A DNA stretch of 64,000 nt, taken from contig NZ_JAKQZG010000002.1 in NCBI RefSeq assembly GCF_024359545.1, positions 186,001 through 250,000 of the forward strand. The letters are read 5' to 3'. The notes under the pieces are model-generated. The model was not told the origin of the DNA, ran no database searches, and worked only from the letters and a program-made list of their open reading frames with translations. This document shows positions 25,894 through 36,331 of the stretch, piece by piece (within the stretch, counting starts at the first letter, position 1; every line of letters starts with the position of its first letter). The DNA comes from Jiella marina (GTDB lineage Bacteria; Pseudomonadota; Alphaproteobacteria; Rhizobiales; Rhizobiaceae). The position numbers and the translations under genes are program-made.

Positions 25894-27881
25894 GCCGCCT
25901 GGCTCTCCGTCTTTGGGGCGTCGGGTGCGTTGTCGAGGGTCTCGATCGCAAGCGTCGTGACCACCCGCTGCTTCGAGCCGTCCTGGAAGTGGATGACCGT
26001 GTCGATGTCCACGTGGGTCGCGCCGGAATAGATGCGCGCGATGATGTCCTCGTATTTCTCGGCAATCACGCCGCGCCGGACCTTCTTAGTGCGGGTGAGT
26101 TCGCCGTCGTCGGCATCGAGTTCCTTGTAGAGGAGGACGAATTTGGTGATGCGCTGCTGGGCCGGAAGCGTGGCGTTGACCCGCTCCACCTCCTCGCGCA
26201 ACAGCGCATAGACCTCCGGCCGCGAGGCGAGGTCGGAATAGGTGGTGAAGGAGATCCGCCGCTCCTCGGCCCATTTGGCGACGATCGGATAGCGGATGCA
26301 GATCATCGCGCCGAGATAGGGCCGGTCCTTGCCGAGGATCACGGCCTCGGCGACATAGGTCGAGAATTTCAGCTTGTTCTCGATGAACTGCGGCGAGAAG
26401 CGGACGCCGCGGGACGTCGTTGCCAGATCCTTGATCCGGTCGATCACCACCAGATGGCCCTCCTCGGTCAGATAGCCGGCATCGCCGGTCTGGAACCAGC
26501 CATCCTCGGAAAAGCTCTCCTTCGACGCTTCGGCGTTGCGATAATAGCCGCTCATCATGTGCGGATGGCGCACCAATACCTCGCCGAGACCTTCCGGGTC
26601 GGGATCGCGGATCGCCAGCGTCACCCCCGGCATCGGAAAACCGACCGTCTCGTAGTCGACATGGCCGGCCTGGTGGATCGTATGGGCGCCGAGCGCTTCG
26701 GTCTGGCCGTAGAGCTGTTTCAGGGGCAGGCCCATCGCCTGGAAGAAGCGGAACGTGTCCGGTCCCATGGCGGCCCCGCCGGTGGCCGCGGATTTCAGCC
26801 GGGAAAAGCCCAGCCGGTCTCTCAGGTGGCGGAACAGGGCCCATTCGGCGACGGAGTCGCGCCCACCCTTCTCCATCGCCGCCATGCCGCGGGCGACGCC
26901 CCAATTGTAGATGCCGCGTTTCCAGGGCTTGGCGTCCATGATGCGAGCGCGGATGTCGGCCGCGACCCCTTCCCAGGCGCGGGGCGACAAGAGCACGAAG
27001 GTCGGGCCGATCTCGCGCAGATCGGCCATCATGGTCTGCTCTTCCTCGGGGAAGTTCACCTTCATCCGGGCGAGGAAGTTCCACGCCACCGAATACATCT
27101 GCTCCATGACCCAAGAGAGCGGGAGGACGGCAACATATTCGTCGTCTTGGCCGCGCGGATCGGCCCTCAGATAGGTCGCCGCATGGCCGATGAAGGCGTT
27201 GCCCGTCCATTCGGCGAGCTTGGGGCTCGAGGTCGTACCGGAGGTGGTGCAGAGGATCGCGACGTCGGCGCCGTCGGTGGCCTCCACCATGCGCTGCCAG
27301 AGGCCGGCATCCTTCTCGAACGCACGCCGGCCCCGTTCTTCGAGGTCCGAGATCGCGATCAGCCGCGGATCGTCATATTTCCGCATGCCGCGCGGATCGG
27401 TGTAGACGATCGCCTTCACGCTCGGGATGACGTCACCCAGATTGAGAAGCTTGTCGACCTGCTCCTCGTCTTCGGCGACGATCACCTTCGGGTGGGCATG
27501 GTCGGCGAGATAGCGGATCTCCTCTTCCAGCGCGTCGCGATAAACGCCGAGGCTCATCGCCCGGCAGGCATGGGCGGCGACTTCGCCCCAGACCCATTCC
27601 GGCCGGTTGTCGCCGATCAGCGCGACGACGTCGCCCGGACCGACGCCGAGTTCGGCGAAGGCTGCGGCCATGCGCGAGATATGCCCCTCGACCTCCGCCC
27701 ATGTGTAGCTGACCCAGATGCCGAATTCCTTCTCGCGCTGGGCGACGAGACCCGGAAAGCGCTCGGCGTTGTGGCGAAGGAGTTTCGGCAGCGTCGTCAG
27801 CCGTGCCGCTTCCTGCAGCTCCGGCGCGGCATCCGGCCAGCCGATCTCCTCGCCGCTGATTTCGAGACGACGACCTGTCAT
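25890..27881 (-). CDS. AMP-dependent (long-chain type) acyl-CoA synthetase embedded in the importer operon
   Basis: A 663-residue adenylate-forming enzyme of the FadD15/ACSL type: P-loop Cys-Thr-Thr-Ser-Gly-Thr-Thr-Ser-Ser-Pro-Lys (Ser where Gly is usual), Tyr-Gly-Gln-Thr-Glu-Ala-Leu-Gly (A5), Gly-Trp-Phe-Gln-Thr-Gly-Asp-Ala-Gly (A7), and Ile-Asp-Arg-Ile-Lys-Asp (A8), with Phe-Ser-Pro-Gln-Phe-Ile-Glu-Asn-Lys-Leu-Lys. It forms acyl-CoA from an acid, ATP and CoA. It overlaps LivG (upstream) and LivH (downstream) by 4 bp each. This order is strong evidence for coupling import to activation. The chain length and structure of the acid are unknown. Confidence 0.9.
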   Translation of the reverse strand: MTGRRLEISGEEIGWPDAAPELQEAARLTTLPKLLRHNAERFPGLVAQREKEFGIWVSYTWAEVEGHISRMAAAFAELGVGPGDVVALIGDNRPEWVWGEVAAHACRAMSLGVYRDALEEEIRYLADHAHPKVIVAEDEEQVDKLLNLGDVIPSVKAIVYTDPRGMRKYDDPRLIAISDLEERGRRAFEKDAGLWQRMVEATDGADVAILCTTSGTTSSPKLAEWTGNAFIGHAATYLRADPRGQDDEYVAVLPLSWVMEQMYSVAWNFLARMKVNFPEEEQTMMADLREIGPTFVLLSPRAWEGVAADIRARIMDAKPWKRGIYNWGVARGMAAMEKGGRDSVAEWALFRHLRDRLGFSRLKSAATGGAAMGPDTFRFFQAMGLPLKQLYGQTEALGAHTIHQAGHVDYETVGFPMPGVTLAIRDPDPEGLGEVLVRHPHMMSGYYRNAEASKESFSEDGWFQTGDAGYLTEEGHLVVIDRIKDLATTSRGVRFSPQFIENKLKFSTYVAEAVILGKDRPYLGAMICIRYPIVAKWAEERRISFTTYSDLASRPEVYALLREEVERVNATLPAQQRITKFVLLYKELDADDGELTRTKKVRRGVIAEKYEDIIARIYSGATHVDIDTVIHFQDGSKQRVVTTLAIETLDNAPDAPKTESQAA

Positions 27882-28705
27882 GCCATCGCCTCCGTTTCCT
27901 CGGCAGCGAGCGCGTCGAGCATCTCGTCCTCCTCCCCGAGATAGGCCTTCTTCACATGCTCGTTGGCCAGCACCTCTTCAGGACTTCCGGCAGCGATGAC
28001 GCGGCCGAAATCGAGCACCGCGACCCGGTCGGACAGGTCCATCACCACACCCATGTCGTGCTCGATCATCATGATCGTCATGTCGAACTCCTCGCGCAGG
28101 GCGAGGATGAAGCGGGCCATGTCCTCCTTTTCTTCCAGGTTCATGCCGGCCATCGGCTCGTCGAGGAGGATGAGTTCGGGCTCGATCGCCATCGCCCGGG
28201 CGAGTTCCACCCGCTTGCGCAGGCCGTAGGACAGGATGCCCGCCGGCTCGTTGCGCACATGCTGGATTTCGAGGAAGTCGATGATCGTCTCGACGAAGCG
28301 CCGCTCCTTGAGCTCTTCGCGCCGCGCCCCGCCGACCCAGTAGGCCATGCCGGTGACAAAGTTGTTCTTCAGCCGGTGGTGGCGGCCGACCAGAATATTG
28401 TCGAGCACGCTCATATGCCCGAACAGGGCAAGGTTCTGAAACGTCCGGCCGATGCCGAGATGGGCCCGGTCATTGATCGAATGTTTCAGAAGATCGCCGC
28501 CTTGCCACGCGATGTTGCCGCTCGTCGGGCGATAGCGACCCGAGATGCAGTTCAGCATCGACGTCTTGCCGGCGCCGTTCGGCCCGATCAGCGAGAAGAG
28601 TTCGCCCTTTCGCACCTCGAACGACACGTTGCTCAACGCTCGGACGCCGCCAAAGCGCAGCGACACGTCGTCGACCTTCAGGATCACATTGCCTCGATCC
28701 GCCAA
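27878..28705 (-). CDS. livG: LivG-like ABC transporter ATP-binding protein
   Basis: A 275-residue ATPase: Walker A Gly-Pro-Asn-Gly-Ala-Gly-Lys-Thr-Ser, Gly-Ile-Gly-Arg-Thr-Phe-Gln-Asn (the LivG Q-loop), Walker B Leu-Ile-Leu-Leu-Asp-Glu-Pro-Met-Ala-Gly-Met and Ile-Glu-His-Asp-Met. The signature is Leu-Ser-Tyr-Gly-Leu-Arg-Lys-Arg, a variant common in this transporter subgroup. It is the first gene of the ligase/importer operon, 143 bp downstream of the leucine-degradation genes on the same strand. That gap could carry a separate promoter or simply extend the operon. Confidence 0.93.
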   Translation of the reverse strand: MADRGNVILKVDDVSLRFGGVRALSNVSFEVRKGELFSLIGPNGAGKTSMLNCISGRYRPTSGNIAWQGGDLLKHSINDRAHLGIGRTFQNLALFGHMSVLDNILVGRHHRLKNNFVTGMAYWVGGARREELKERRFVETIIDFLEIQHVRNEPAGILSYGLRKRVELARAMAIEPELILLDEPMAGMNLEEKEDMARFILALREEFDMTIMMIEHDMGVVMDLSDRVAVLDFGRVIAAGSPEEVLANEHVKKAYLGEEDEMLDALAAEETEAMA

Positions 28706-28848
28706 AAACTCCTCCCGTTGGCGTTGTCCGCCGGCTCCGGGCCTCCCCGCCCTTCGCCGATGGTCATTCTCTGCGCGCTCATCATCGAGCGCTACAAGTC
28801 ATTCCCAGACCTCACACTTTTGCCGGACGGACGTCCGCATGCCGTTCA

Positions 28849-29628
28849 TCATCTCCGACTGCGCCGCTCCAGAAAGGCGCCAATGCCGGATCGCGCCTCC
28901 TCGGTTTCCCAGGTGTCCGCCAGCGCTTCAGCCGTCCGCTCCACGACGGCCTCGTCGATCACCGGCCCCAGCGCCCGCAGGAGTGCCTTCGACTGGCCGA
29001 CCGCCTGTCCGACACAGTCGAGATACGGTGCCACCTCGGCCTCCACCTCCTCGTCGAGCGCAGCGGGTTCGACCGCCTTCGACACGAGCCCGAGCGAGAC
29101 CGCCTCCTCGGCGTCGAACATCCGCGCCGACATGAACACCCGCCGCGCCCGCGCCTCGCCCATCTTGGCAGCAACGAAAGGCGAGATCGTCGCGGGCACG
29201 AGGCCGAGCTTGGTTTCGGTGAAGGCGAAGCGCGCCGCCCGACTCGCGACGGCCACGTCGCAGACCGAGATCAGGCCGAGACCGCCGCCGAAAGCCTGCC
29301 CGTTGATACGGCCGATCAGCGGCTTCGGCAGCTCGTTCAGGGCCTTGAGCATGCGCGCGAGGGCCGTCGCCTCGGCGATGCGCTCCGCCCGGCTCGCTTC
29401 GAACTGCGCCTTCATCCAGGTGAGGTCGGCCCCGGCGCAGAAGCTCTTGCCCTCCCCGGTCAGGACCACGGCGCGAACCGACGCGTCTTCGCCGAGCGAC
29501 TTGGCCGCCTTAGCAAGCTCGCCGATCATTGCCGCATTCATGGCGTTGTGCCGTTCGGGTCGCGCCAGCGTCAGGGTGGCGACACCGCGCGGGTCGCGCT
29601 CGATCCGGATCGTGGACATGCTGGTCAT
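28849..29628 (-). CDS. liuC: enoyl-CoA hydratase family protein, methylglutaconyl-CoA hydratase (leucine degradation)
   Basis: A 259-residue crotonase. It has the oxyanion-hole regions Ser-Phe-Cys-Ala-Gly-Ala-Asp-Leu-Thr-Trp-Met (about 62-72; the Ala-Asp-Leu-x-Trp-Met pattern is typical of methylglutaconyl-CoA hydratases) and Phe-Gly-Gly-Gly-Leu-Gly-Leu (about 112-118), with catalytic Glu in Thr-Glu-Thr-Lys-Leu-Gly-Leu. It hydrates 3-methylglutaconyl-CoA to HMG-CoA. The start overlaps the HMG-CoA lyase stop by 4 bp, and GGGAGG lies 7 bases upstream. All partners of the pathway are adjacent, making the assignment firm. Confidence 0.92.
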   Translation of the reverse strand: MTSMSTIRIERDPRGVATLTLARPERHNAMNAAMIGELAKAAKSLGEDASVRAVVLTGEGKSFCAGADLTWMKAQFEASRAERIAEATALARMLKALNELPKPLIGRINGQAFGGGLGLISVCDVAVASRAARFAFTETKLGLVPATISPFVAAKMGEARARRVFMSARMFDAEEAVSLGLVSKAVEPAALDEEVEAEVAPYLDCVGQAVGQSKALLRALGPVIDEAVVERTAEALADTWETEEARSGIGAFLERRSRR

Positions 29629-30536
29629 GGCCGACCTCCCATGGCTCGGGAAGCGGCCGGTGCTGGCTGCCGGTGCGATTTCAGGCCTTTTGCGAAGGCC
29701 GCGGCTTCCGCGAGTGCCGCGGGATCAAGGCCGGTGCGGTATCCCTTGCCGGTCAGGAAAGCGTCGATGGCTTCCGTGGCCACATTGCCCTTCGCTCCGG
29801 TCGCATAGGGACAGCCGCCGAGCCCGCCCGCCGCCGCATCGAACACACGGATGCCGAAGCCGAGACTCGCCTCGATGTTGAGAAGCGCCCGGCCGGCCGT
29901 GTCGTGATAATGCCCGGCGAGCCGCTCGGCCGGAACCGCGCCTGAGACCGCGTCGAGCATGGCGGCGATGGTTTCGGGCGTCGCCTGCCCCAGCGTATCG
30001 CCCAGCGAGACTTCGTGGCAGCCCATGGCATGGAGCGCCGCCGCGACCCTTGCCACGGCGGCGGGCGCGACCGGCCCCTCATAGGGGCAATCGGTGACGC
30101 AGGAGACATAGCCGCGGACCGGAATGCCGCTCTCCTTCGCCGCCGCCAGAACCGGGCGGAAGCGCTCGAGGCTTTCGGCGATCGAACAGTTGATGTTCTT
30201 CCGGCTGAAGCTCTCGGACGCCGAGGCGAACACCGCCACCGCATCGACCTTCGCGGCCTCGGCCGCCTCGAAGCCCTTCAAATTGGGTGTCAGAGCCGAA
30301 TAGGCGCAGCCGGGCGCACGTCGGATGCCCGCCATCACCGCGGCGGCATCGGCCATTTGCGGCACCCATTTCGGCGAGACGAAGCTCGTCGCCTCGATCC
30401 GCGTGAAGCCGCAGGCCGAAAGCCGGTCGATCAGCGCGATCTTGTCGGCCGTCGCCACGGGCGCGGGCTCGTTCTGAAGCCCGTCGCGCGGCGCCATCTC
30501 GACGATCACCACGGTCTGATCCGCCGCTTGGCTCAT
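29625..30536 (-). CDS. liuE: hydroxymethylglutaryl-CoA lyase (leucine degradation)
   Basis: A 303-residue TIM-barrel lyase splitting HMG-CoA into acetyl-CoA and acetoacetate. Motifs: Pro-Arg-Asp-Gly-Leu-Gln-Asn-Glu (about 16-23, metal and substrate binding), Ser-Phe-Val-Ser-Pro-Lys-Trp-Val-Pro-Gln, Ser-Leu-Gly-Asp-Thr-Leu-Gly, Gly-His-Tyr-His-Asp-Thr (metal histidines), and the signature cysteine loop Gly-Gly-Leu-Gly-Gly-Cys-Pro-Tyr-Ala. Start ATG 30536 follows GGGGAGGAGG and overlaps the mccA stop by 4 bp. Confidence 0.95.
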   Translation of the reverse strand: MSQAADQTVVIVEMAPRDGLQNEPAPVATADKIALIDRLSACGFTRIEATSFVSPKWVPQMADAAAVMAGIRRAPGCAYSALTPNLKGFEAAEAAKVDAVAVFASASESFSRKNINCSIAESLERFRPVLAAAKESGIPVRGYVSCVTDCPYEGPVAPAAVARVAAALHAMGCHEVSLGDTLGQATPETIAAMLDAVSGAVPAERLAGHYHDTAGRALLNIEASLGFGIRVFDAAAGGLGGCPYATGAKGNVATEAIDAFLTGKGYRTGLDPAALAEAAAFAKGLKSHRQPAPAASRAMGGRP

Positions 30537-32551
30537 GCCTCCTCCCCGAATGTCACCAGAACGGCGCCATCCTCCACCTGATCGCCCAGGGCAACCAGAA
30601 GCTCGGCGATCGTGCCGTCCCGGGGGGCCTTCAGCGTGTGCTCCATCTTCATCGCCTCGAGCACGACGAGCGGCGCTCCGGTCGTGACGCGGGCACCCGC
30701 CTCGACCGCGAGCTTGCTGATCGTGCCGGGCATGGGCGCGACGATGCGATCGACCGACGGTGCGGTTTCGGCCGCCGCGGAGGGGCGATAAAGCGGCAGG
30801 ATATGGGCTGCCCCGTCCGAGAAGACGGTCACCGCGTCGTCGGACAGGAGGAGATGGACGCTGGACTGCGTTTCCTCGACCACGACGCGCAAGACCATCG
30901 CGCCGGCTTCGTCGGAGCACTCGCTCGCCACGAGATCGATCCGGACGGTCTCATCCGGCCGATCGCCCGGCGCGACATCATAGGCTCCCCCGCCCCGGTC
31001 GGTCACGACCATGTCGGTGCGACCGCCCTCTTCCGCGAACCGCACCGCCTGACGCGCCGGACCCCAGGCGCGGAAACCGGCCAGCCGTGCGAAGGGGCTT
31101 CGATCCTCGACATCCGACGCGGCACCGCCGCAGTGAACGGCCAGGGCCGCCAGTGCGCGGATGCGGGCCGACGGAAGAGCGGGGGCGGTCAGCTCGCTCG
31201 CATCGCGATCGATCAGGCCCGTGTCGACCTCCCCAGCCGCAAAGCCCTCATGTTCGGCGAGCCGCTTCAGAAACGCGGCATTGGTGACGAGGCCGGCGAT
31301 CCGCACCGCGCCGAGGGCGCGCGCCAGCCGCCTGAGCGCGGAGGGGCGGTCGGGTCCATGGACGATCAGCTTGGCGATCATCGGATCGTAATGGGGCGTC
31401 ACCCGATCGCCCTGTCGCACGCCGGTGTCGATGCGCAGCGCCGGCGAGCCCTCGGCCAGGTGCAGATGGGTGATCCGCCCTGTCGCCGGCAGGAAGCCCT
31501 TGGCCGGGTCCTCGGCGTAGAGCCGGGCCTCAAAGGCGTGACCGTCGATCTGAAGGTCCGCCTGGGTTAACGGCAGCGCCTCGCCGCTCGCCACGCGAAG
31601 CTGAAGTTCGACGAGGTCGAGCCCGGTGATCGCCTCGGTCACCGGATGCTCCACCTGCAGCCGCGTGTTCATCTCCATGAAATAGAAGCGGTCTGGCCGC
31701 AGCCCGTCGGAGGCGTCGACAATGAACTCGACCGTCCCGGCCCCCGAATAGCCGATCGCCTTGGCCGCCGTAACCGCCGCCTCGCCCATGGCAGCGCGCA
31801 TCTCCTCCATCATGCCGGGGGCCGGCGCCTCCTCGATCACCTTCTGGTGCCGTCGCTGGAGCGAACAGTCGCGCTCGAAGAGGTGGACGACGTTGCCATG
31901 CCCGTCGCCGAAGATCTGGATTTCGATATGACGCGGCGTTGCGACGAACTTCTCGATCAGGCAGCGCGGATCGCCGAACGCCGATTGCGCTTCCCGTCGC
32001 GCCCCTTCCAGCGCGTCTTCAAACCCGGCCGGATCGTCCACCCGGCGCATGCCCTTGCCGCCGCCGCCGGCGCGCGCCTTGATCAGCACCGGATAGCCGA
32101 TGCGCTCGGCCTCGCCCGCGAGGAATGCCGGGTCCTGCTCCTTGCCGTGATAGCCGGGAACGACCGGAACGCCCGCCTCCTCCATCAGACGCTTGGCGGC
32201 GTCCTTCAGCCCCATGGCGCGGATCGCGCTCGCCGAGGGCCCGACGAAAATCAGGCCCGCCGCCGCGACCGCCTCGACGAAATCCGGATTCTCCGACAGG
32301 AAGCCGTAGCCCGGATGGATCGCATCCGCGCCCGTGCGCCGCGCCGCCTGGATGATCGCCTCGGCGTTCAGATAGCTCTGCGAGACCGGTGCCGGACCGA
32401 TCAACACCGCCTCGTCTGCCATCGCCACGTGCATCGCCCCGGCATCGGCCTCGGAATAGACCGCGACGGTCCTGAGGCCGAGACGCTTGGCAGTCCGGAT
32501 CACCCGGCAGGCGATTTCGCCGCGATTGGCAATGAGGAGGGTATCGAACAT
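30533..32551 (-). CDS. mccA: methylcrotonyl-CoA carboxylase alpha (biotin carboxylase/BCCP) subunit
   Basis: A 672-residue subunit. The N-terminal biotin carboxylase domain starts Leu-Ile-Ala-Asn-Arg-Gly-Glu-Ile-Ala-Cys-Arg, carries the Gly-Gly-Gly-Gly-Lys-Gly-Met ATP loop and Met-Asn-Thr-Arg-Leu-Gln-Val-Glu-His. The C-terminal BCCP domain has the biotin site Glu-Ala-Met-Lys-Met-Glu (Lys635, 37 residues from the end, as expected). With MccB it carboxylates 3-methylcrotonyl-CoA. ATG 32551 lies 8 bp after the mccB stop with GAGGAG upstream. Membership of the leucine operon distinguishes it from the PccA-like protein farther right. Confidence 0.95.
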   Translation of the reverse strand: MFDTLLIANRGEIACRVIRTAKRLGLRTVAVYSEADAGAMHVAMADEAVLIGPAPVSQSYLNAEAIIQAARRTGADAIHPGYGFLSENPDFVEAVAAAGLIFVGPSASAIRAMGLKDAAKRLMEEAGVPVVPGYHGKEQDPAFLAGEAERIGYPVLIKARAGGGGKGMRRVDDPAGFEDALEGARREAQSAFGDPRCLIEKFVATPRHIEIQIFGDGHGNVVHLFERDCSLQRRHQKVIEEAPAPGMMEEMRAAMGEAAVTAAKAIGYSGAGTVEFIVDASDGLRPDRFYFMEMNTRLQVEHPVTEAITGLDLVELQLRVASGEALPLTQADLQIDGHAFEARLYAEDPAKGFLPATGRITHLHLAEGSPALRIDTGVRQGDRVTPHYDPMIAKLIVHGPDRPSALRRLARALGAVRIAGLVTNAAFLKRLAEHEGFAAGEVDTGLIDRDASELTAPALPSARIRALAALAVHCGGAASDVEDRSPFARLAGFRAWGPARQAVRFAEEGGRTDMVVTDRGGGAYDVAPGDRPDETVRIDLVASECSDEAGAMVLRVVVEETQSSVHLLLSDDAVTVFSDGAAHILPLYRPSAAAETAPSVDRIVAPMPGTISKLAVEAGARVTTGAPLVVLEAMKMEHTLKAPRDGTIAELLVALGDQVEDGAVLVTFGEEA

Positions 32552-32559
32552 CGCTCTCC

Positions 32560-34167
<1,608 letters not shown>

Positions 34168-34183
34168 TCCTGCCCCCCGTTCG

Positions 34184-34564
34184 TCATCGGATTAGTTCGA
34201 TCGCCACGCCGAGATCGACCTTCAGCCATGCTCGATCGGCAGTCAGCGTCGCACACCCCTGCCGCCGCGCCAGGGCGAGGCAGGCCCGGTCGGCGAAGGA
34301 AAATTGGTGTCGCCGCGTGACCGGCCTGAACGAAGCCGCCAGAAGCGCGAGTTCCAGATCGAAGGAAACGACGAGGAGAGGCAATCGAGTGATCGCGTCC
34401 TCCGCCGCGGTACTCTCGAAACCGCGATCGGTGAGCTTTGCGATCGCTTCCGAGACGTTCACGGTCAGGATCGCCGCATCCTTCAATGCCGCTTCGACAA
34501 TCTTGCTGCCAGGTTCCCCGAAAATCAGCGCCAGAACAGCCGAGCTGTCGAGAACGACCGTCAT
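34184..34564 (-). CDS. vapC: PIN-domain toxin (VapC-like ribonuclease)
   Basis: A 126-residue PIN domain. The four acidic active-site residues are visible: Asp6 (Val-Leu-Asp-Ser-Ser-Ala), Glu39 (Val-Ser-Glu), Asp about 92 (Ser-Phe-Ala-Asp-Arg) and a C-terminal Asp (Leu-Thr-Ala-Asp-Arg-Ala-Trp). PIN toxins cut RNA, often tRNA or the sarcin-ricin loop. The 4-bp overlap with the AbrB-type gene upstream and the order antitoxin-toxin are classical for type II systems. The pair lies inside the leucine operon, between liuA and mccB. Confidence 0.88.
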   Translation of the reverse strand: MTVVLDSSAVLALIFGEPGSKIVEAALKDAAILTVNVSEAIAKLTDRGFESTAAEDAITRLPLLVVSFDLELALLAASFRPVTRRHQFSFADRACLALARRQGCATLTADRAWLKVDLGVAIELIR

Positions 34565-35064
34565 GGCTCGTCCGAGTCTTCGCGCCGAGCCTCGGCGCGT
34601 CGCTCGGCAATGAGTTCATCGACGGGTGAGCCTTCTCCCTTGTCGTGTTTCGCCACAAGAGCCCGAACCCTCTCCAAGGCTGCCGCGGGCGAGAGAATGC
34701 GGAGTTCTCCTTCGACAACCTCAGCGGTGACGGCGCTCTCCCCGCGAAGAAGCATCGCATCGCGCATTTCCGCGGGGATCGTGATGCGACCATCGCTTCC
34801 GACCGATAGCCGCATTCGACCGACCGAGCCGAATTGCGCAGGCTTGGAGCCATGACGGACATCATAGGCCTTCTTCCAGTAGGCATATTGAGTGGCGGCC
34901 GTGTTCGGATTGCCGCCTTCGGCGGTGTAGGCCTCGATCACCCTTTTGCGGTCCGCTCGCCGACCCAGTCGCTCGCTCAGCGTATTTGCGATTTCCCAGA
35001 CACGCCCCGTCTTGGAGTCCGAACGGCCGGGCTGAGATGGAATAGTCCTGACGGCGTTCGACAT
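34561..35064 (-). CDS. AbrB/SpoVT-type antitoxin with extra N-terminal domain
   Basis: A 167-residue protein. Residues about 84-125 are a swapped-hairpin AbrB/MazE-type DNA-binding domain (Met-Arg-Leu-Ser-Val-Gly-Ser-Asp-Gly-Arg-Ile-Thr-Ile-Pro-Ala-Glu-Met-Arg), and the acidic/basic C-terminal 40 residues probably neutralise the toxin. The first 75 residues form a second, helical unit (Arg-Val-Trp-Glu-Ile-Ala...Gly-Arg-Arg-Ala-Asp-Arg-Lys...Gly-Gly-Asn-Pro-Asn-Thr-Ala-x-Thr-Gln-Tyr-x-Tyr-Trp-Lys-Lys) that looks like a helix-turn-helix domain. Most VapB antitoxins are about half this length. Of two close ATGs (35070, 35064) I chose 35064 because AGGGA is 6 bases before it. A large palindrome lies directly upstream. 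Confidence 0.82.
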   Translation of the reverse strand: MSNAVRTIPSQPGRSDSKTGRVWEIANTLSERLGRRADRKRVIEAYTAEGGNPNTAATQYAYWKKAYDVRHGSKPAQFGSVGRMRLSVGSDGRITIPAEMRDAMLLRGESAVTAEVVEGELRILSPAAALERVRALVAKHDKGEGSPVDELIAERRAEARREDSDEP

Positions 35065-35075
35065 CGGCATTCCCT

Positions 35076-35104
35076 ATGTATGGATTTTGCCAAAATCTAT
35101 ACAT
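35076..35104 (-). promoter_or_regulatory. 29-bp palindromic operator of the toxin-antitoxin pair
   Basis: Arms 35076-35089 and 35091-35104 around one central base match at 13 of 14 positions (ATGTATGGATTTTG against its complement). It is AT-rich, ends 12 bp before the antitoxin start codon and lies in the gap after liuA. This is where an antitoxin would bind to repress its own promoter. Confidence 0.75.
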
Positions 35105-35118
35105 GATCGAAATACCCA

Positions 35119-36282
35119 TCAAGCCGTCTCCGCGAACAGTTCGCGGCCGATCAGCATGCGCCGGATTTCCGACGTGCCGGCGCCGATCTCGTAGAGCTTG
35201 GCGTCGCGCAGCAGGCGCCCGGTCGAGTACTCATTGATATACCCGTTTCCGCCGAGGGCCTGGATTGCCTGGAGCGCCATCTGCGTAGCCTTTTCGGCGG
35301 CATAGAGGATGCAGCCGGCGGCGTCCTTGCGGCTGGTCTCGCCCCGGTCGCAGGCGGCGGCGACGGCGTAGACATAGGCCCGCGCCGCATTGGTGCCGAC
35401 ATACATGTCGGCGAGCTTGGCCTGCATCAGCTGAAACTCGCCGATCGCCTGGCCGAACTGCTTGCGCTCGTGAACGTAGGGCACGACGACGTCGAGACAG
35501 GCAGCCATGATGCCGACGGGCCCGGCGGCCAGCACAACGCGCTCATAGTCGAGGCCGCTCATCAGCACCTTCACGCCGCCGCCGACCTCGCCGAGCACGT
35601 TCTCGTAGGGCACCTCGCAATCCTCGAACACGAGCTCGCAGGTGTTGGAGCCGCGCATGCCGAGCTTGTCGAGCTTCTGGGCGGTCGTGAAACCCGCCAT
35701 GCCCTTTTCGATCAGGAAGGCGGTGATGCCGCGTGGGCCGGCGTCGGGATCGGTCTTGGCATAGACCACCAGCGTGTCGGCGTCCGGCCCGTTGGTGATC
35801 CACATCTTGGTGCCGTTGAGAACGAAGCGGTCGTTCTTCGCGTCGGCGCGCAGCTTCATGCCGACGACATCCGACCCCGCGCCCGATTCCGACATGGCAA
35901 GGGCGCCGACATTCTCGCCGGAGACGAGCTTCGGCAGATATTTCTGCTTCTGTTCGGCATTGCCGTTCCGGCGGATCTGGTTGACGCAGAGATTGGAATG
36001 GGCGCCATAGGACAGCCCGACCGAGGCGGAAGCCCGGGAAATCTCCTCGATGGCGACGCAATGGGCGAGATAGCCGAGCCCGGAGCCGCCATATTCCTCC
36101 TCGACGGTGATGCCGAGAAGGCCGAGTTCGCCGAGTTTCTGCCACAGCCAGTCCGGAAACGCGTTAGTGCAGTCGATTTCCTCCGCCTTCGGCGCGATCT
36201 CGTCCTGAGCAAAGCGATGCACCATCGCGCGCAGCGCCTCGACCTCCTCGCCAAGGGCAAAATTCATCGTCTTGTCGAACAT
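35119..36282 (-). CDS. liuA: isovaleryl-CoA dehydrogenase (leucine degradation)
   Basis: A 387-residue acyl-CoA dehydrogenase with features diagnostic of isovaleryl-CoA dehydrogenase. The usual C-terminal catalytic Glu is absent ([10 protein letters not shown]), and the base is instead Glu247 in Gly-Leu-Asp-Tyr-Glu-Arg-Val-Val-Leu, in the helix where IVD and long-chain enzymes carry it. Met-Ser-Glu-x-Gly-Ala-Gly-Ser-Asp and [11 protein letters not shown] are the FAD-domain motifs. It makes 3-methylcrotonyl-CoA, the substrate of MccAB downstream. GGGAGG precedes ATG 36282. TetR lies 50 bp upstream on the same strand. Confidence 0.96.
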   Translation of the reverse strand: MFDKTMNFALGEEVEALRAMVHRFAQDEIAPKAEEIDCTNAFPDWLWQKLGELGLLGITVEEEYGGSGLGYLAHCVAIEEISRASASVGLSYGAHSNLCVNQIRRNGNAEQKQKYLPKLVSGENVGALAMSESGAGSDVVGMKLRADAKNDRFVLNGTKMWITNGPDADTLVVYAKTDPDAGPRGITAFLIEKGMAGFTTAQKLDKLGMRGSNTCELVFEDCEVPYENVLGEVGGGVKVLMSGLDYERVVLAAGPVGIMAACLDVVVPYVHERKQFGQAIGEFQLMQAKLADMYVGTNAARAYVYAVAAACDRGETSRKDAAGCILYAAEKATQMALQAIQALGGNGYINEYSTGRLLRDAKLYEIGAGTSEIRRMLIGRELFAETA

Positions 36283-36331
36283 TTCTTGCCTCCCACAAGA
36301 AACCGCCGGCCGCTCCCACAGCTGGCGGCGT

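Noticed and set aside
25989-27944. 650-codon frame opposite the acyl-CoA synthetase
   Set aside because: Antisense shadow; the other strand carries all adenylation motifs and overlaps its operon neighbours by 4 bp.
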